A stretch of DNA of 6,778 nt from Candidatus Bathyarchaeota archaeon B63 (GTDB lineage Archaea > Thermoproteota > Bathyarchaeia > Bathyarchaeales > DTEX01), in NCBI GenBank assembly GCA_001593845.1, contig LUCF01000046.1:1-6778 (forward strand). Reading direction: 5' to 3'. Below the pieces are notes generated by a model that saw nothing but the letters and a program-made list of their open reading frames with translations, did no database searches and was not told the DNA's origin. Within the stretch, counting starts at the first letter, position 1. Every line of letters starts with the position of its first letter. A program made the position numbers and the translations under genes. Below, piece by piece: positions 1 through 6,657 of the stretch.

Positions 1-289
1 TCATTTTTAATCTTTAATTGAGGATTAAGCTCAAAATTACGTATCATCTTCTAAAATGATTTACAAAAAAGATTTAAAAAGAAAAATGAAAATAAATTGA
101 TCCATTTTTCCTGAATTAATCAAAAAAGATCATTCTCTAAAAAGTTCGAAAATACATCTGAAAACTCCCAGATCAGCGCACCTCATAAGCGATGATGAAT
201 TAAAACCATCCTTTTCATCTCGTTTTCATTCTTCTTCACCATAAACGTTTTCCTAAAAGAACGATGCCCCCACCTGGCCTTCCGACAGA
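1..289. other. AT-rich intergenic region, no supported gene
   Basis: This stretch is strongly AT-rich, with many A- and T-runs, and stop codons are frequent in all frames. The longest ATG-started frames I can read are about 14 codons on the plus strand (from 56) and 19 codons on the minus strand (242 down to 183), both too short to support. No tRNA fold, no tandem repeat and no C/D-box pair is visible; a lone C-box-like ATGATGA at 192-198 has no CTGA partner at a usable distance. A weak 6-bp inverted repeat (TTAATC 7-12 / GATTAA 23-28) is within chance for such composition. A more GC-rich patch at about 264-285 lies just before the rpl12 promoter. There is no trace of an L10 C-terminus, the usual upstream neighbour of L12. 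Confidence 0.7.
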
Positions 290-298
290 TTTAAGTAT
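290..298 (+). promoter_or_regulatory. Putative archaeal TATA box of rpl12
   Basis: TTTAAGTAT resembles an archaeal TATA box and sits at the end of the AT-rich spacer. With the usual spacing of about 26 bases, transcription would start near 318-322. That leaves a leader of roughly 40 bases before the ATG at 363 and would place the alternative GTG at 324 almost at the 5' end. No clear BRE is recognised. This is inferred from composition and spacing only. Confidence 0.5.
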
Positions 299-352
299 GA
301 GATTTGTAATGTCGAAAGGTTGAGTGACGAGGTTCAGAAAAGCCGATAGAAG

Positions 353-357
353 GGTGA
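353..357 (+). promoter_or_regulatory. Ribosome-binding site deciding the rpl12 start
   Basis: GGTGA, the core complementary to the archaeal 16S 3' end, ends 5 bases before the ATG at 363. The alternative in-frame GTG at 324 has no comparable site. This supports the shorter protein beginning MEYVYAA. Confidence 0.7.
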
Positions 358-362
358 GTTTG

Positions 363-674
363 ATGGAGTACGTCTATGCAGCTATGCTCTTGCATAGGGC
401 CGGCAGGCCTATTGATGAAGAGAACATAACCAAAGTACTTGAGGCCGCTGGGATACAGACAGACCCGGCGAGGGTGAAGGCCCTTGTAGCCGCGCTGTCC
501 GAGGTTGATATTGACGAGGCGATAAAGACGGCCCCAACCATGATCGCCGCGGCTCCCACGGCCGCTCCTGAGGCGGCGCCGGCGGCTGAGGAGAAGCCTG
601 AGGCAGAGAAGGAAGAAGAGGAGGAGAAGAAAGAGGAGGAGGCTCTGGAGGGGCTCGGGGCTTTATTCGGCTAG
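363..674 (+). CDS. rpl12: Large-subunit ribosomal stalk protein L12 (archaeal P1 type)
   Basis: This 103-residue protein is the acidic stalk protein of the archaeal 50S subunit. In the family, dimers bind the C-terminal helices of L10 (P0) and recruit and stimulate the translational GTPases. Residues 1-55 carry the family signature MEYVYAAMLLHRAG and form the helical dimerisation/L10-binding domain. Residues 57-75 are an Ala/Pro hinge, residues 76-93 a run of Glu and Lys, and the tail EALEGLGALFG is the conserved factor-binding end. I chose ATG 363 over the in-frame GTG at 324 because archaeal homologues begin with MEY and a GGTGA site lies 5 bases upstream; the 13-residue extension is basic and atypical. 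Length is normal for the family. The gene seems to have its own promoter, and the L10 gene that usually precedes it is absent from the preceding 320 bases. Confidence 0.96.
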   Translation: MEYVYAAMLLHRAGRPIDEENITKVLEAAGIQTDPARVKALVAALSEVDIDEAIKTAPTMIAAAPTAAPEAAPAAEEKPEAEKEEEEEKKEEEALEGLGALFG

Positions 675-703
675 GCGGATACGATCGGAGAACCTTCAGT
701 AGC

Positions 704-718
704 CTTTACTTTTCCTTT
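704..718 (+). terminator. Pyrimidine-rich putative terminator after rpl12
   Basis: A run of T-clusters (TTT, TTTT, TTT separated by C or AC) begins 30 bases after the rpl12 stop. Archaeal termination often uses such T-rich tracts without a strong hairpin. A separate TATA-like box follows at 757-766, which fits with rpl12 and alaS being separate transcription units, though read-through cannot be excluded. Confidence 0.4.
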
Positions 719-756
719 GCTGCAGAGACCCCGGGCCTGTTAAATGTGCATATGGC

Positions 757-766
757 ATATTTATTA
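757..766 (+). promoter_or_regulatory. Putative TATA box of the alaS-leuS operon
   Basis: An AT-only stretch containing TTTATTA has the look of an archaeal TATA box. A start about 26 bases downstream would fall near 786-790, giving a leader of about 40 bases before the favoured alaS ATG at 828. Its left edge overlaps two GCATAT copies (748-753 and 755-760) separated by one base, which could be an operator or chance. Confidence 0.5.
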
Positions 767-813
767 GTTAAGTTAGAATCTTGTTATTGTTGTCGCATGA
801 TGGTGTTCCCTGG

Positions 814-822
814 CGGAGATGA
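814..822 (+). promoter_or_regulatory. Ribosome-binding site deciding the alaS start
   Basis: GGAGATGAT differs by one base from the ideal archaeal site GGAGGTGAT. It contains the ATG at 819 and overlaps the ATG at 822, so those codons would be masked by or too close to the 16S pairing. The in-frame ATG at 828 lies 10 bases after GGAG and 5 after the full match, making it the best start. Confidence 0.6.
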
Positions 823-827
823 TGCCG

Positions 828-3605
828 ATGCGGCTCTCTGAAGAGGAGTATCACTTGTCCTTCTTCGATGAGTACGGATATGTTAGGAAGCAGTGTCCAA
901 AGTGCGGGGAATACTTCTGGACCATGAATCCGGATCAAAGCCTATGCGGTGAATCCACGGCTCACGGATGCGCAGATTACACGTTTATTAATGATCCCCC
1001 AACGCGCAGGGCATACAGCCTCAGGGAGATGAGAGAGGCCTTCTTGTCATTCTTCGAGGGGAAGGGCCATACCCGCATAAAGCCGTACCTCTTGGTCGCC
1101 CGTTGGAGGGACGACCTCTACTTCACAAATGCGAGCATAATAGACTTTCAGCCATACGTGACTGAGGGGATCATCCCCCCACCGGCTAATCCGCTCGTTA
1201 TCAGCCAGCCCTGCGTCAGGTTTCCAGACATAGAGAGCGTAGGTTCAACCTTCGGTCGGCACCTCACGATCTTCGAGATGGGGGGCCATCATGCATTCAA
1301 TTATCCGGATAGGGAGGTTTACTGGAAAGACCAAACAGTAAGGTATCATCATGAATTCGTAACCGAGACGCTCGGCGTGAAGGATGAGGAAGTAATCTAC
1401 AAGGAGGGAATCTGGTCGGGAGGCGGAAACGCTGGGCCGGATGTGGAGAGCATCATCAGGGGGCTGGAGGTGGCGACGCTCGTCTTCATGAAGTACAAGG
1501 TCGTCAATGATGATTTCATAGAGCTCCCAATAAGGACTGTTGATACGGGATATGGGATAGAGCGGCTAACATGGCTCTCCCAAGGATGCCTAAGCGGATT
1601 CGAGGCCATCTACGGCGGTCTCCTGGACAAGATCGTTGAGATGGCTGGAGTCGAGCTTCCAGACAGGAAGCTCTTAATGGAGGTCTCGAAGGCCTCCGGG
1701 CTTATAGAGATCTCCAAGACGTCAAGCCGAGCTGAGAATTGGAGAAGAGTAGCGGAGAGGATAGGCGTTGACCCGCATGAACTCAGCGGGCTGGTTGATC
1801 CCCTTGTGAATGTGTATGCGATAGCGGATCACACTAAATGCATGACCTTCCTCTTGGCTGAGGGTGTGGTCCCATCCAATGTCCGTGAAGGATACCTGAC
1901 CAGGCTGCTTATAAGAAAGACATGCAGGCTTCTCCGGAACCTATCGATTGAGGATAGGCTCTTCGATATCGTCGAGATGCAGATAGCCCTATGGTCCAAG
2001 GATTTTCCGCATCTGAAGGAGATGCGCGATGAGATCCTTGAGCTCCTCTCAATAGAGAGGGAGAAGTACGAACAGACCCTATCGAGGGGCAGAGGGCTTG
2101 TTAAGAGGATGATCCGGGAAAGAAGGGCCAAGGGGGCTGGTGTGATCTCCTTGGATGACCTGGTTGAGCTTTACGACTCCCACGGCCTAACTCCTGAGGT
2201 TGTGAGCGAGATGGCGGAGGCCGAGGGCGTGGAGATATCCACCCCGGAGAACTTCTATAGATACGTCGCGGAGAAGCATATGGGGGCCCCCGAAGTTGAA
2301 AGGGCGCCGATGGCTGAGGGCATCGAAGACTTGGAGGATGAATTCTCCGATCTGCCTGAGACCGGGAAGCTCTATTATGAGGACGCCTACATAAAGCAGT
2401 TCAAGGCGAGGGTCATCCGGGTCTCAGGGGAACGGGTGGTCCTGGATAAGACGGCCTTCTATCCGGAGGGCGGCGGGCAGCCGGCTGATAGGGGCTACTT
2501 TGAGTTCGACGGTAAAAGATCAAAAGTTAAGGATGTGCAGAAAATAGCGAATGTGATAGTTCACTTTCTGGAGGGACCCATCCCAAACGAGGGGGAGATG
2601 ATACTCGGGAGAATCGACTGGGGACACAGGATCAGCCTGATGAGGAGCCACACGGCCACGCATATAATAATGGGCGCGGCTAGGAGAATCCTTGGGGAGC
2701 ACGTCTGGCAGGCTGGAGCTCAAAAAGGGGCGAAAAGAAGCAGGCTTGACATCTCCCATCCGAAGAGGCTGAGTCCCAAGGAGATAAGGGAGATAGAGAG
2801 GCTCGCTAACAGGGTCGTCATGGAGAATAGGCCTGTAGAGACATTCTGGATGCCCAGAGAGGAGGCTGAGAGAGAGTACGGGTTCAGGATATACCAGGGC
2901 GGAGTCGTCCCTGGCAGGGAGATAAGGATCGTCAAAGTTAACGGTTGGGACGTGGAAGCATGCGGGGGAACCCACTGTAGGTCGACTGGGGAGGCGGGAT
3001 TGATCAAGATAATCCGAACGGAGAGGATTCAGGACGGCGTAGAGAGGATCATATTCAGCGCAGGAGAATCAGCGGTGGAGGCCGTGCAGGAGGCCGAGGA
3101 TAGGCTTCTCCGGGTCGCTGAGGCCCTCGAGGTGCAGCCTGAGAGGGTAGAGAAGACGGTTCATAACGTAGTCTCAGAGTGGAGGGAGCTAAGGAAGGAG
3201 AGGGAACGCCTCACAGATCTGCTGGCCTCATTTCTGGCTGAGGATTACCTTGCGAAGGCCGAAGAGGTTGCGGGCGTCAAGCTTGTATCTAAAGCCGTGA
3301 AGGCGGATTGGGCTGATATAGATCTGCTCATAAAGGTCTCCAGCAAGATCATCAAAAGTGATGGGAGAGCCGTCTCCGTTCTGATATGCATCGATGAGAA
3401 TGCGCGGCTTGTCGTCAACGTCGGGGAGGAAGCGCGGAGACTCGGAGTGGATGCCCGTGAGATTGCCAGGGAAGCTGGGGCCAAATTGGGAGGCGGGGGA
3501 AGCGGGAAGCCAGAATTTGCGCAGGGAGGCGGAACACGCACGGAAGGGGCTGATGAAGCCCTGAAAAGGGCTAAAGAGGTCATATTAAGGATGCTTAAGG
3601 GGTGA
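828..3605 (+). CDS. alaS: Alanine--tRNA ligase, archaeal type (EC 6.1.1.7)
   Basis: This class II synthetase attaches alanine to tRNA(Ala) in the cytosol and, in the family, clears mischarged Ser and Gly. The protein is 925 residues, full length for archaeal AlaRS; ATGs at 819 and 822 would add 3 or 2 residues but overlap the ribosome-binding site. An N-terminal Cys4 zinc ribbon (C23, C26, C40, C48) is followed by the catalytic domain, with class II motif 2 around R131 (CVRFPDIESVG), EMGGHH just after it, and motif 3 GYGIER at 241-246. A helical tRNA-recognition region leads to the editing domain: GGGQP at 548-552, HTATH at 608-612 and CGGTH at 712-716, which supply the metal-binding HxxxH and CxxxH residues. 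The C-Ala domain ends with GGGGSGK at 888-894. All key residues are present, so it should charge and edit. It is the first gene of an operon with leuS. Confidence 0.98.
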   Translation: MRLSEEEYHLSFFDEYGYVRKQCPKCGEYFWTMNPDQSLCGESTAHGCADYTFINDPPTRRAYSLREMREAFLSFFEGKGHTRIKPYLLVARWRDDLYFTNASIIDFQPYVTEGIIPPPANPLVISQPCVRFPDIESVGSTFGRHLTIFEMGGHHAFNYPDREVYWKDQTVRYHHEFVTETLGVKDEEVIYKEGIWSGGGNAGPDVESIIRGLEVATLVFMKYKVVNDDFIELPIRTVDTGYGIERLTWLSQGCLSGFEAIYGGLLDKIVEMAGVELPDRKLLMEVSKASGLIEISKTSSRAENWRRVAERIGVDPHELSGLVDPLVNVYAIADHTKCMTFLLAEGVVPSNVREGYLTRLLIRKTCRLLRNLSIEDRLFDIVEMQIALWSKDFPHLKEMRDEILELLSIEREKYEQTLSRGRGLVKRMIRERRAKGAGVISLDDLVELYDSHGLTPEVVSEMAEAEGVEISTPENFYRYVAEKHMGAPEVERAPMAEGIEDLEDEFSDLPETGKLYYEDAYIKQFKARVIRVSGERVVLDKTAFYPEGGGQPADRGYFEFDGKRSKVKDVQKIANVIVHFLEGPIPNEGEMILGRIDWGHRISLMRSHTATHIIMGAARRILGEHVWQAGAQKGAKRSRLDISHPKRLSPKEIREIERLANRVVMENRPVETFWMPREEAEREYGFRIYQGGVVPGREIRIVKVNGWDVEACGGTHCRSTGEAGLIKIIRTERIQDGVERIIFSAGESAVEAVQEAEDRLLRVAEALEVQPERVEKTVHNVVSEWRELRKERERLTDLLASFLAEDYLAKAEEVAGVKLVSKAVKADWADIDLLIKVSSKIIKSDGRAVSVLICIDENARLVVNVGEEARRLGVDAREIAREAGAKLGGGGSGKPEFAQGGGTRTEGADEALKRAKEVILRMLKG

Positions 3606-3607
3606 TC
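3601..3607 (+). promoter_or_regulatory. leuS ribosome-binding site containing the alaS stop
   Basis: GGTGATC is an exact match to the archaeal anti-Shine-Dalgarno core. The alaS TGA stop (3603-3605) is part of it, and the leuS GTG begins at 3610. Ribosomes ending alaS therefore sit on the leuS initiation site, which suggests translational coupling. An overlapping ATG at 3608 is out of frame with leuS. Confidence 0.75.
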
Positions 3608-3609
3608 AT

Positions 3610-6498
3610 GTGTCATTCGATTGGAGAGAGATTGAGGAGAAATGGAGGAAGGAATGGGAGAAGGCCAAGATCTTCGAGGCTGACCCAGACCCGAAACGGG
3701 AGAAGTGCTTCGTCACCTTCCCGTATCCATACATGAACGGCCCTCTGCACCTGGGCCACGGATTCACCGCAACCCGAGTCGATGTCTATGCCAGGTACAA
3801 ACGCATGCGGGGATTCAACACGCTCTTTCCATGGGCGTGGCACTGGACGGGCGAGCCGATTTTAGGAGCAGCCCTCAGAGTGAAGAGTGGCGACCCAGAG
3901 ATGATAAGGGCCCTCAAGGAGATCGACGGCGTACCGGAGGAGGAGCTGAAGAAGTTCGTCGACCCCATCTATATGGCCCGCTACTACACCTCTGAGGGCA
4001 GGGAGGCGGTGAGGAAGATCGGATTCTCAGTCGACTGGAGGAGGGAGTTCCACACAACATCCCTTGAGCCGACATACAGCCGCTTCATCGAGTGGCAGTA
4101 TGAGACCCTGAGGAGGAAGGGCTATGTGGTGAGGGGAACCCACCCGGTCGTCTGGTGTCCGAACTGCAGAAGCCCAACAGGAGATCATGACCGCCTCGAG
4201 GGTGAAGGGGTCTCAGCTGAGGAGTACGTCCTCCTGAAGTTCCAGTTCAACGATGCTTATCTGCCGGCCGCCACATTCAGGCCTGAGACGATATACGGCG
4301 TGACAAACATGTTCCTGAACCCGGATGCTGATTACGTCGAAGCAGTGGTGGACGGCGAGAAATGGATAATCAGCAGGGAGGCCGCCTCGAAACTCTCCGA
4401 GCAGCTAAAGAGCGTCAAGGTTCTACGTGAGTTCAAGGGAGCTGAGCTCATCGGGGAGTACTTCGTGGACCCGATAAGTAAGAGGAGGCTCCCCATACTT
4501 CCAGGATGGTTCGTTGACCCCGAATCAGCAACGGGGGTCGTATACAGCGTCCCAGCACACGCGCCAGCAGACTGGATCGCACTTAAGGACCTGATTAACA
4601 AGCCTGATGTGCTGAGGAAGTTCGGGATCGACCCGGAGGTTGTTAGAGGGATAAAGCCCATCTCGCTTATTGAGGTTGAGGGGTACGGCGATTACCCGGC
4701 GGTTGAGATAATCGAGAAGATGGGCATCAAGGATCAGTTTGACCCCAGAGTAGACGAGGCGACATCAACGATCTACAGGAAAGAATTTCACACCGGCGTG
4801 CTGAAGCCGATCACCGGTAAATACGCCGGAAAAAGAGTTCAAGACGTGAAATCTGAGCTGATAGAGGATTTCAAGCAGGTCGGCATAGCGGATATCATGT
4901 ATGATCTGCCCGAGAAGGTTGTGTGCAGGTGCACAACGAGATGCATCGTGAAGGTCCTCTCAGACCAGTGGTTCCTGAAGTATTCTGATCCTGAATGGAA
5001 GGAGATGGCTCATGAAGCCGTTGATGAGGCGCGGATATACCCCGAGGAGGCGCGGGCATACTTCCACGACAAGATCGATTGGCTGCATGACTGGGCATGT
5101 GCAAGGCGGACGGGCTTGGGAACCCCCCTGCCGTGGAGTCCCGGATGGATAGTTGAGACCCTGAGCGACTCGACGATCTACATGGCCTTTTACACGATAA
5201 TCAAGCTGATTCGGCAGCACAACATAAAGGCTGAACAGCTGACAAACGAGGTCTTCGATTACATCTTCTTGGGCATGGGCAACCCGGAAGATCTAGCAGA
5301 AGAATCAGGAATAGCCGCGGGTCTCCTAAAGGAGATGAGGAGAGAATTCACCTATTGGTACCCGGTTGATTTAAGGGTCTCGGCTAAGGAGCTCGTTCCG
5401 AATCACCTGTCCTTCTTCATCTTCCAACACACTGCATTGTTTCCACGGGAGTTCTGGCCCAGAGCAATAGGCGTGAACGGGATGCTCTCGATAGAAGGAA
5501 AGAAGATGTCGAAGTCGAAAGGTAACTTCCTGACTCTGAGTAACGTCGTTGATAATTTCGGCGCGGACGTCACCAGGCTGACGCTGATGCTGGGCGCCGA
5601 GGGCATGGATGACCCTGACTGGCGAGTGGAGAACGCAAAGAGCATAGACTCGAGGCTTAGGGCCCTATACAGATTAATCGGGGAAATAGTCAGCCTCCAA
5701 GGGGACTCTGAGATGCAGAACATAGACCGATGGTTAATATCCGTCATTCAGGGAAGAATCAAATCCGTCACAGAGGCTATTGAAACCTTAAGGACCAGAA
5801 CAGCCGCGGAAGTCGCCCTCTTTGAGGTCTGGAACGACATTCGGTGGTATCTCAGACGAGCAAAGAAGCGAAATCCGAATACGCTGAGGGAGGTCGCGGA
5901 GATGTGGATCCGCCTCTTAGCCCCATTTACACCTCACTTATGCGAGGAGCTCTGGCATCTGATGGGAAATGAGGGGTTTGTATCCACGGCGGAGTGGCCT
6001 AAATACGACGAGGGCAAGGTCGATGTGAAGGCGGAGGAATCCGAGAGCCTAATCAGGAACCTCATGGCTGACACCGCTAGCATAATAGGGGTGACGAAGA
6101 TGACGCCTAAGAAGATCTGCTATTACGTTGCTTCCGGATGGAAATGGAGATCCTACCTGGAGATGATTAGGGAGTCATTGGAGACGAAGATTGAGATGAG
6201 AACAATAATGAGGGAGCTCATGAAAGATCCTGAGCTGAGAAGGGAGGCCAAGAAAATCTCAGTCTTCGTTAGCAAGGCGCTGCAGGAGATAAATGCTATG
6301 CCGACGGATCAGAAAAAGCGGAGGCTGAAAGCCGGAGAACTGGACGAAGAAGCCCTGCTGAAGGAGGCGAAGAGATTTCTGGAGAAGGAGTTCAAAGCAG
6401 AGATCCTCGTCTATAAAGAGGAAGATCCGCTGCGGTATGACCCCAAGAATAGGGCAAACCTGGCAAAGCCTTATCGACCGGCGATATACATCGAGTGA
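3610..6498 (+). CDS. leuS: Leucine--tRNA ligase, archaeal/eukaryotic type (EC 6.1.1.4)
   Basis: This class I synthetase charges tRNA(Leu) in the cytosol. The 962-residue length fits the archaeal family. The Rossmann fold carries the HIGH motif as HLGH at 47-50 (after FPYPYMNGPL) and the KMSKS loop exactly as KMSKS at 632-636. The CP1 editing domain between them has the threonine-rich signature TFRPET at 222-227 and SVPAHAPADW ending at residue 322, with the conserved Asp at 321, so proofreading of mischarged amino acids should work. C183/C186 before CP1 and C439/C441/C445 after it could hold a zinc ion at the base of the editing domain. The anticodon-binding helical domain follows, and the tail AKPYRPAIYIE is typical of archaeal LeuRS. 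The GTG start is chosen for its strong GGTGATC site and family N-terminus. It lies 4 bases after alaS, in one operon. No defect is seen. Confidence 0.98.
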   Translation: MSFDWREIEEKWRKEWEKAKIFEADPDPKREKCFVTFPYPYMNGPLHLGHGFTATRVDVYARYKRMRGFNTLFPWAWHWTGEPILGAALRVKSGDPEMIRALKEIDGVPEEELKKFVDPIYMARYYTSEGREAVRKIGFSVDWRREFHTTSLEPTYSRFIEWQYETLRRKGYVVRGTHPVVWCPNCRSPTGDHDRLEGEGVSAEEYVLLKFQFNDAYLPAATFRPETIYGVTNMFLNPDADYVEAVVDGEKWIISREAASKLSEQLKSVKVLREFKGAELIGEYFVDPISKRRLPILPGWFVDPESATGVVYSVPAHAPADWIALKDLINKPDVLRKFGIDPEVVRGIKPISLIEVEGYGDYPAVEIIEKMGIKDQFDPRVDEATSTIYRKEFHTGVLKPITGKYAGKRVQDVKSELIEDFKQVGIADIMYDLPEKVVCRCTTRCIVKVLSDQWFLKYSDPEWKEMAHEAVDEARIYPEEARAYFHDKIDWLHDWACARRTGLGTPLPWSPGWIVETLSDSTIYMAFYTIIKLIRQHNIKAEQLTNEVFDYIFLGMGNPEDLAEESGIAAGLLKEMRREFTYWYPVDLRVSAKELVPNHLSFFIFQHTALFPREFWPRAIGVNGMLSIEGKKMSKSKGNFLTLSNVVDNFGADVTRLTLMLGAEGMDDPDWRVENAKSIDSRLRALYRLIGEIVSLQGDSEMQNIDRWLISVIQGRIKSVTEAIETLRTRTAAEVALFEVWNDIRWYLRRAKKRNPNTLREVAEMWIRLLAPFTPHLCEELWHLMGNEGFVSTAEWPKYDEGKVDVKAEESESLIRNLMADTASIIGVTKMTPKKICYYVASGWKWRSYLEMIRESLETKIEMRTIMRELMKDPELRREAKKISVFVSKALQEINAMPTDQKKRRLKAGELDEEALLKEAKRFLEKEFKAEILVYKEEDPLRYDPKNRANLAKPYRPAIYIE

Positions 6499-6514
6499 AA
6501 GCCCCTTCAGGCAA

Positions 6515-6519
6515 TTTTT
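6515..6519 (+). terminator. Putative T-tract terminator of the alaS-leuS operon
   Basis: A TTTTT run begins 17 bases after the leuS stop codon, a typical position for archaeal T-tract termination. No strong hairpin precedes it. A second TTTTT at 6642-6646 could act as a backup before the opposing gene. Confidence 0.45.
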
Positions 6520-6524
6520 AGCTT

Positions 6525-6556
6525 CGAAAATAAAAGGAAAATAGAAATCTAAAATC
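6525..6556 (-). terminator. Putative T-rich terminator of the minus-strand gene
   Basis: Read on the minus strand, this segment has repeated TTTT and TTT runs, about 100 bases past the minus-strand stop at 6658-6660 and about 20 bases past the hairpin at 6578-6604. It would suit termination of the right-edge gene; together with 6515-6519 it makes the spacer a two-way stop region. Confidence 0.4.
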
Positions 6557-6577
6557 AGAGACCTGCGAAAGGATGAT

Positions 6578-6604
6578 GCTTCTCAGCGTACCTTTGCTGA
6601 GAGC
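6578..6604. repeat. Inverted repeat / hairpin in the convergent spacer
   Basis: The arms TCTCAGC (6581-6587) and GCTGAGA (6596-6602) pair over 7 bp around an 8-base loop. A further GC/GC pair (6578-6579 with 6603-6604) can form outside a single bulged T at 6580, giving 9 bp. It can form in RNA from either strand. It may help termination or protect a 3' end; no known RNA family is recognised. Confidence 0.5.
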
Positions 6605-6657
6605 TGAGCCAGGATCTTCTTGGCGTATTTTACCCGGCTAATTTTTCTCCGGCAGTC

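Larger units (their letters stand above)
6499..6657. other. Convergent intergenic spacer
   Basis: This spacer lies between the end of leuS and the end of the minus-strand gene at the right edge. It holds T-tracts for both strands and a hairpin. The only coding-like stretch is the in-frame continuation of the minus-strand gene past its TGA (24 codons, down to a second TGA at 6583-6585). No tRNA or other RNA gene is recognised. Confidence 0.6.

Noticed and set aside
7..28. Inverted repeat TTAATC / GATTAA
   Set aside because: Six AT-rich base pairs around a 10-base loop are expected by chance in this composition.
192..198. C-box-like ATGATGA, possible C/D-box guide RNA
   Set aside because: No D/D' CTGA or C' box occurs at suitable spacing downstream.
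183..242. Minus-strand frame of 19 codons (MVKKNENEMKRM, then VLIHHRL) with a TATA-like element near 289-298 read in reverse
   Set aside because: It is very short, lies in AT-rich DNA, has no convincing ribosome-binding site and matches no family I know; the reverse TATA is only the near-symmetry of the rpl12 box.
324..362. N-terminal extension of L12 from GTG 324
   Set aside because: It adds a basic 13-residue stretch not typical of archaeal L12, has no ribosome-binding site, and would start at or before the likely transcript start; ATG 363 has GGTGA at good spacing.
585..650. GA-rich near-repeat tract in rpl12
   Set aside because: It simply encodes the Glu/Lys-rich acidic region normal for P1/P2 stalk proteins, not a separate repeat element.
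2520..2975. Long minus-strand open frame of 151 codons within alaS
   Set aside because: It is a shadow of the alaS editing-domain codons, with low-complexity composition and no recognisable motif.
6573..6600. C-box-like ATGATGC followed by CTGA, possible C/D-box RNA
   Set aside because: The C box is imperfect, no C' box follows at proper spacing, and the segment is better explained by the 9-bp hairpin.
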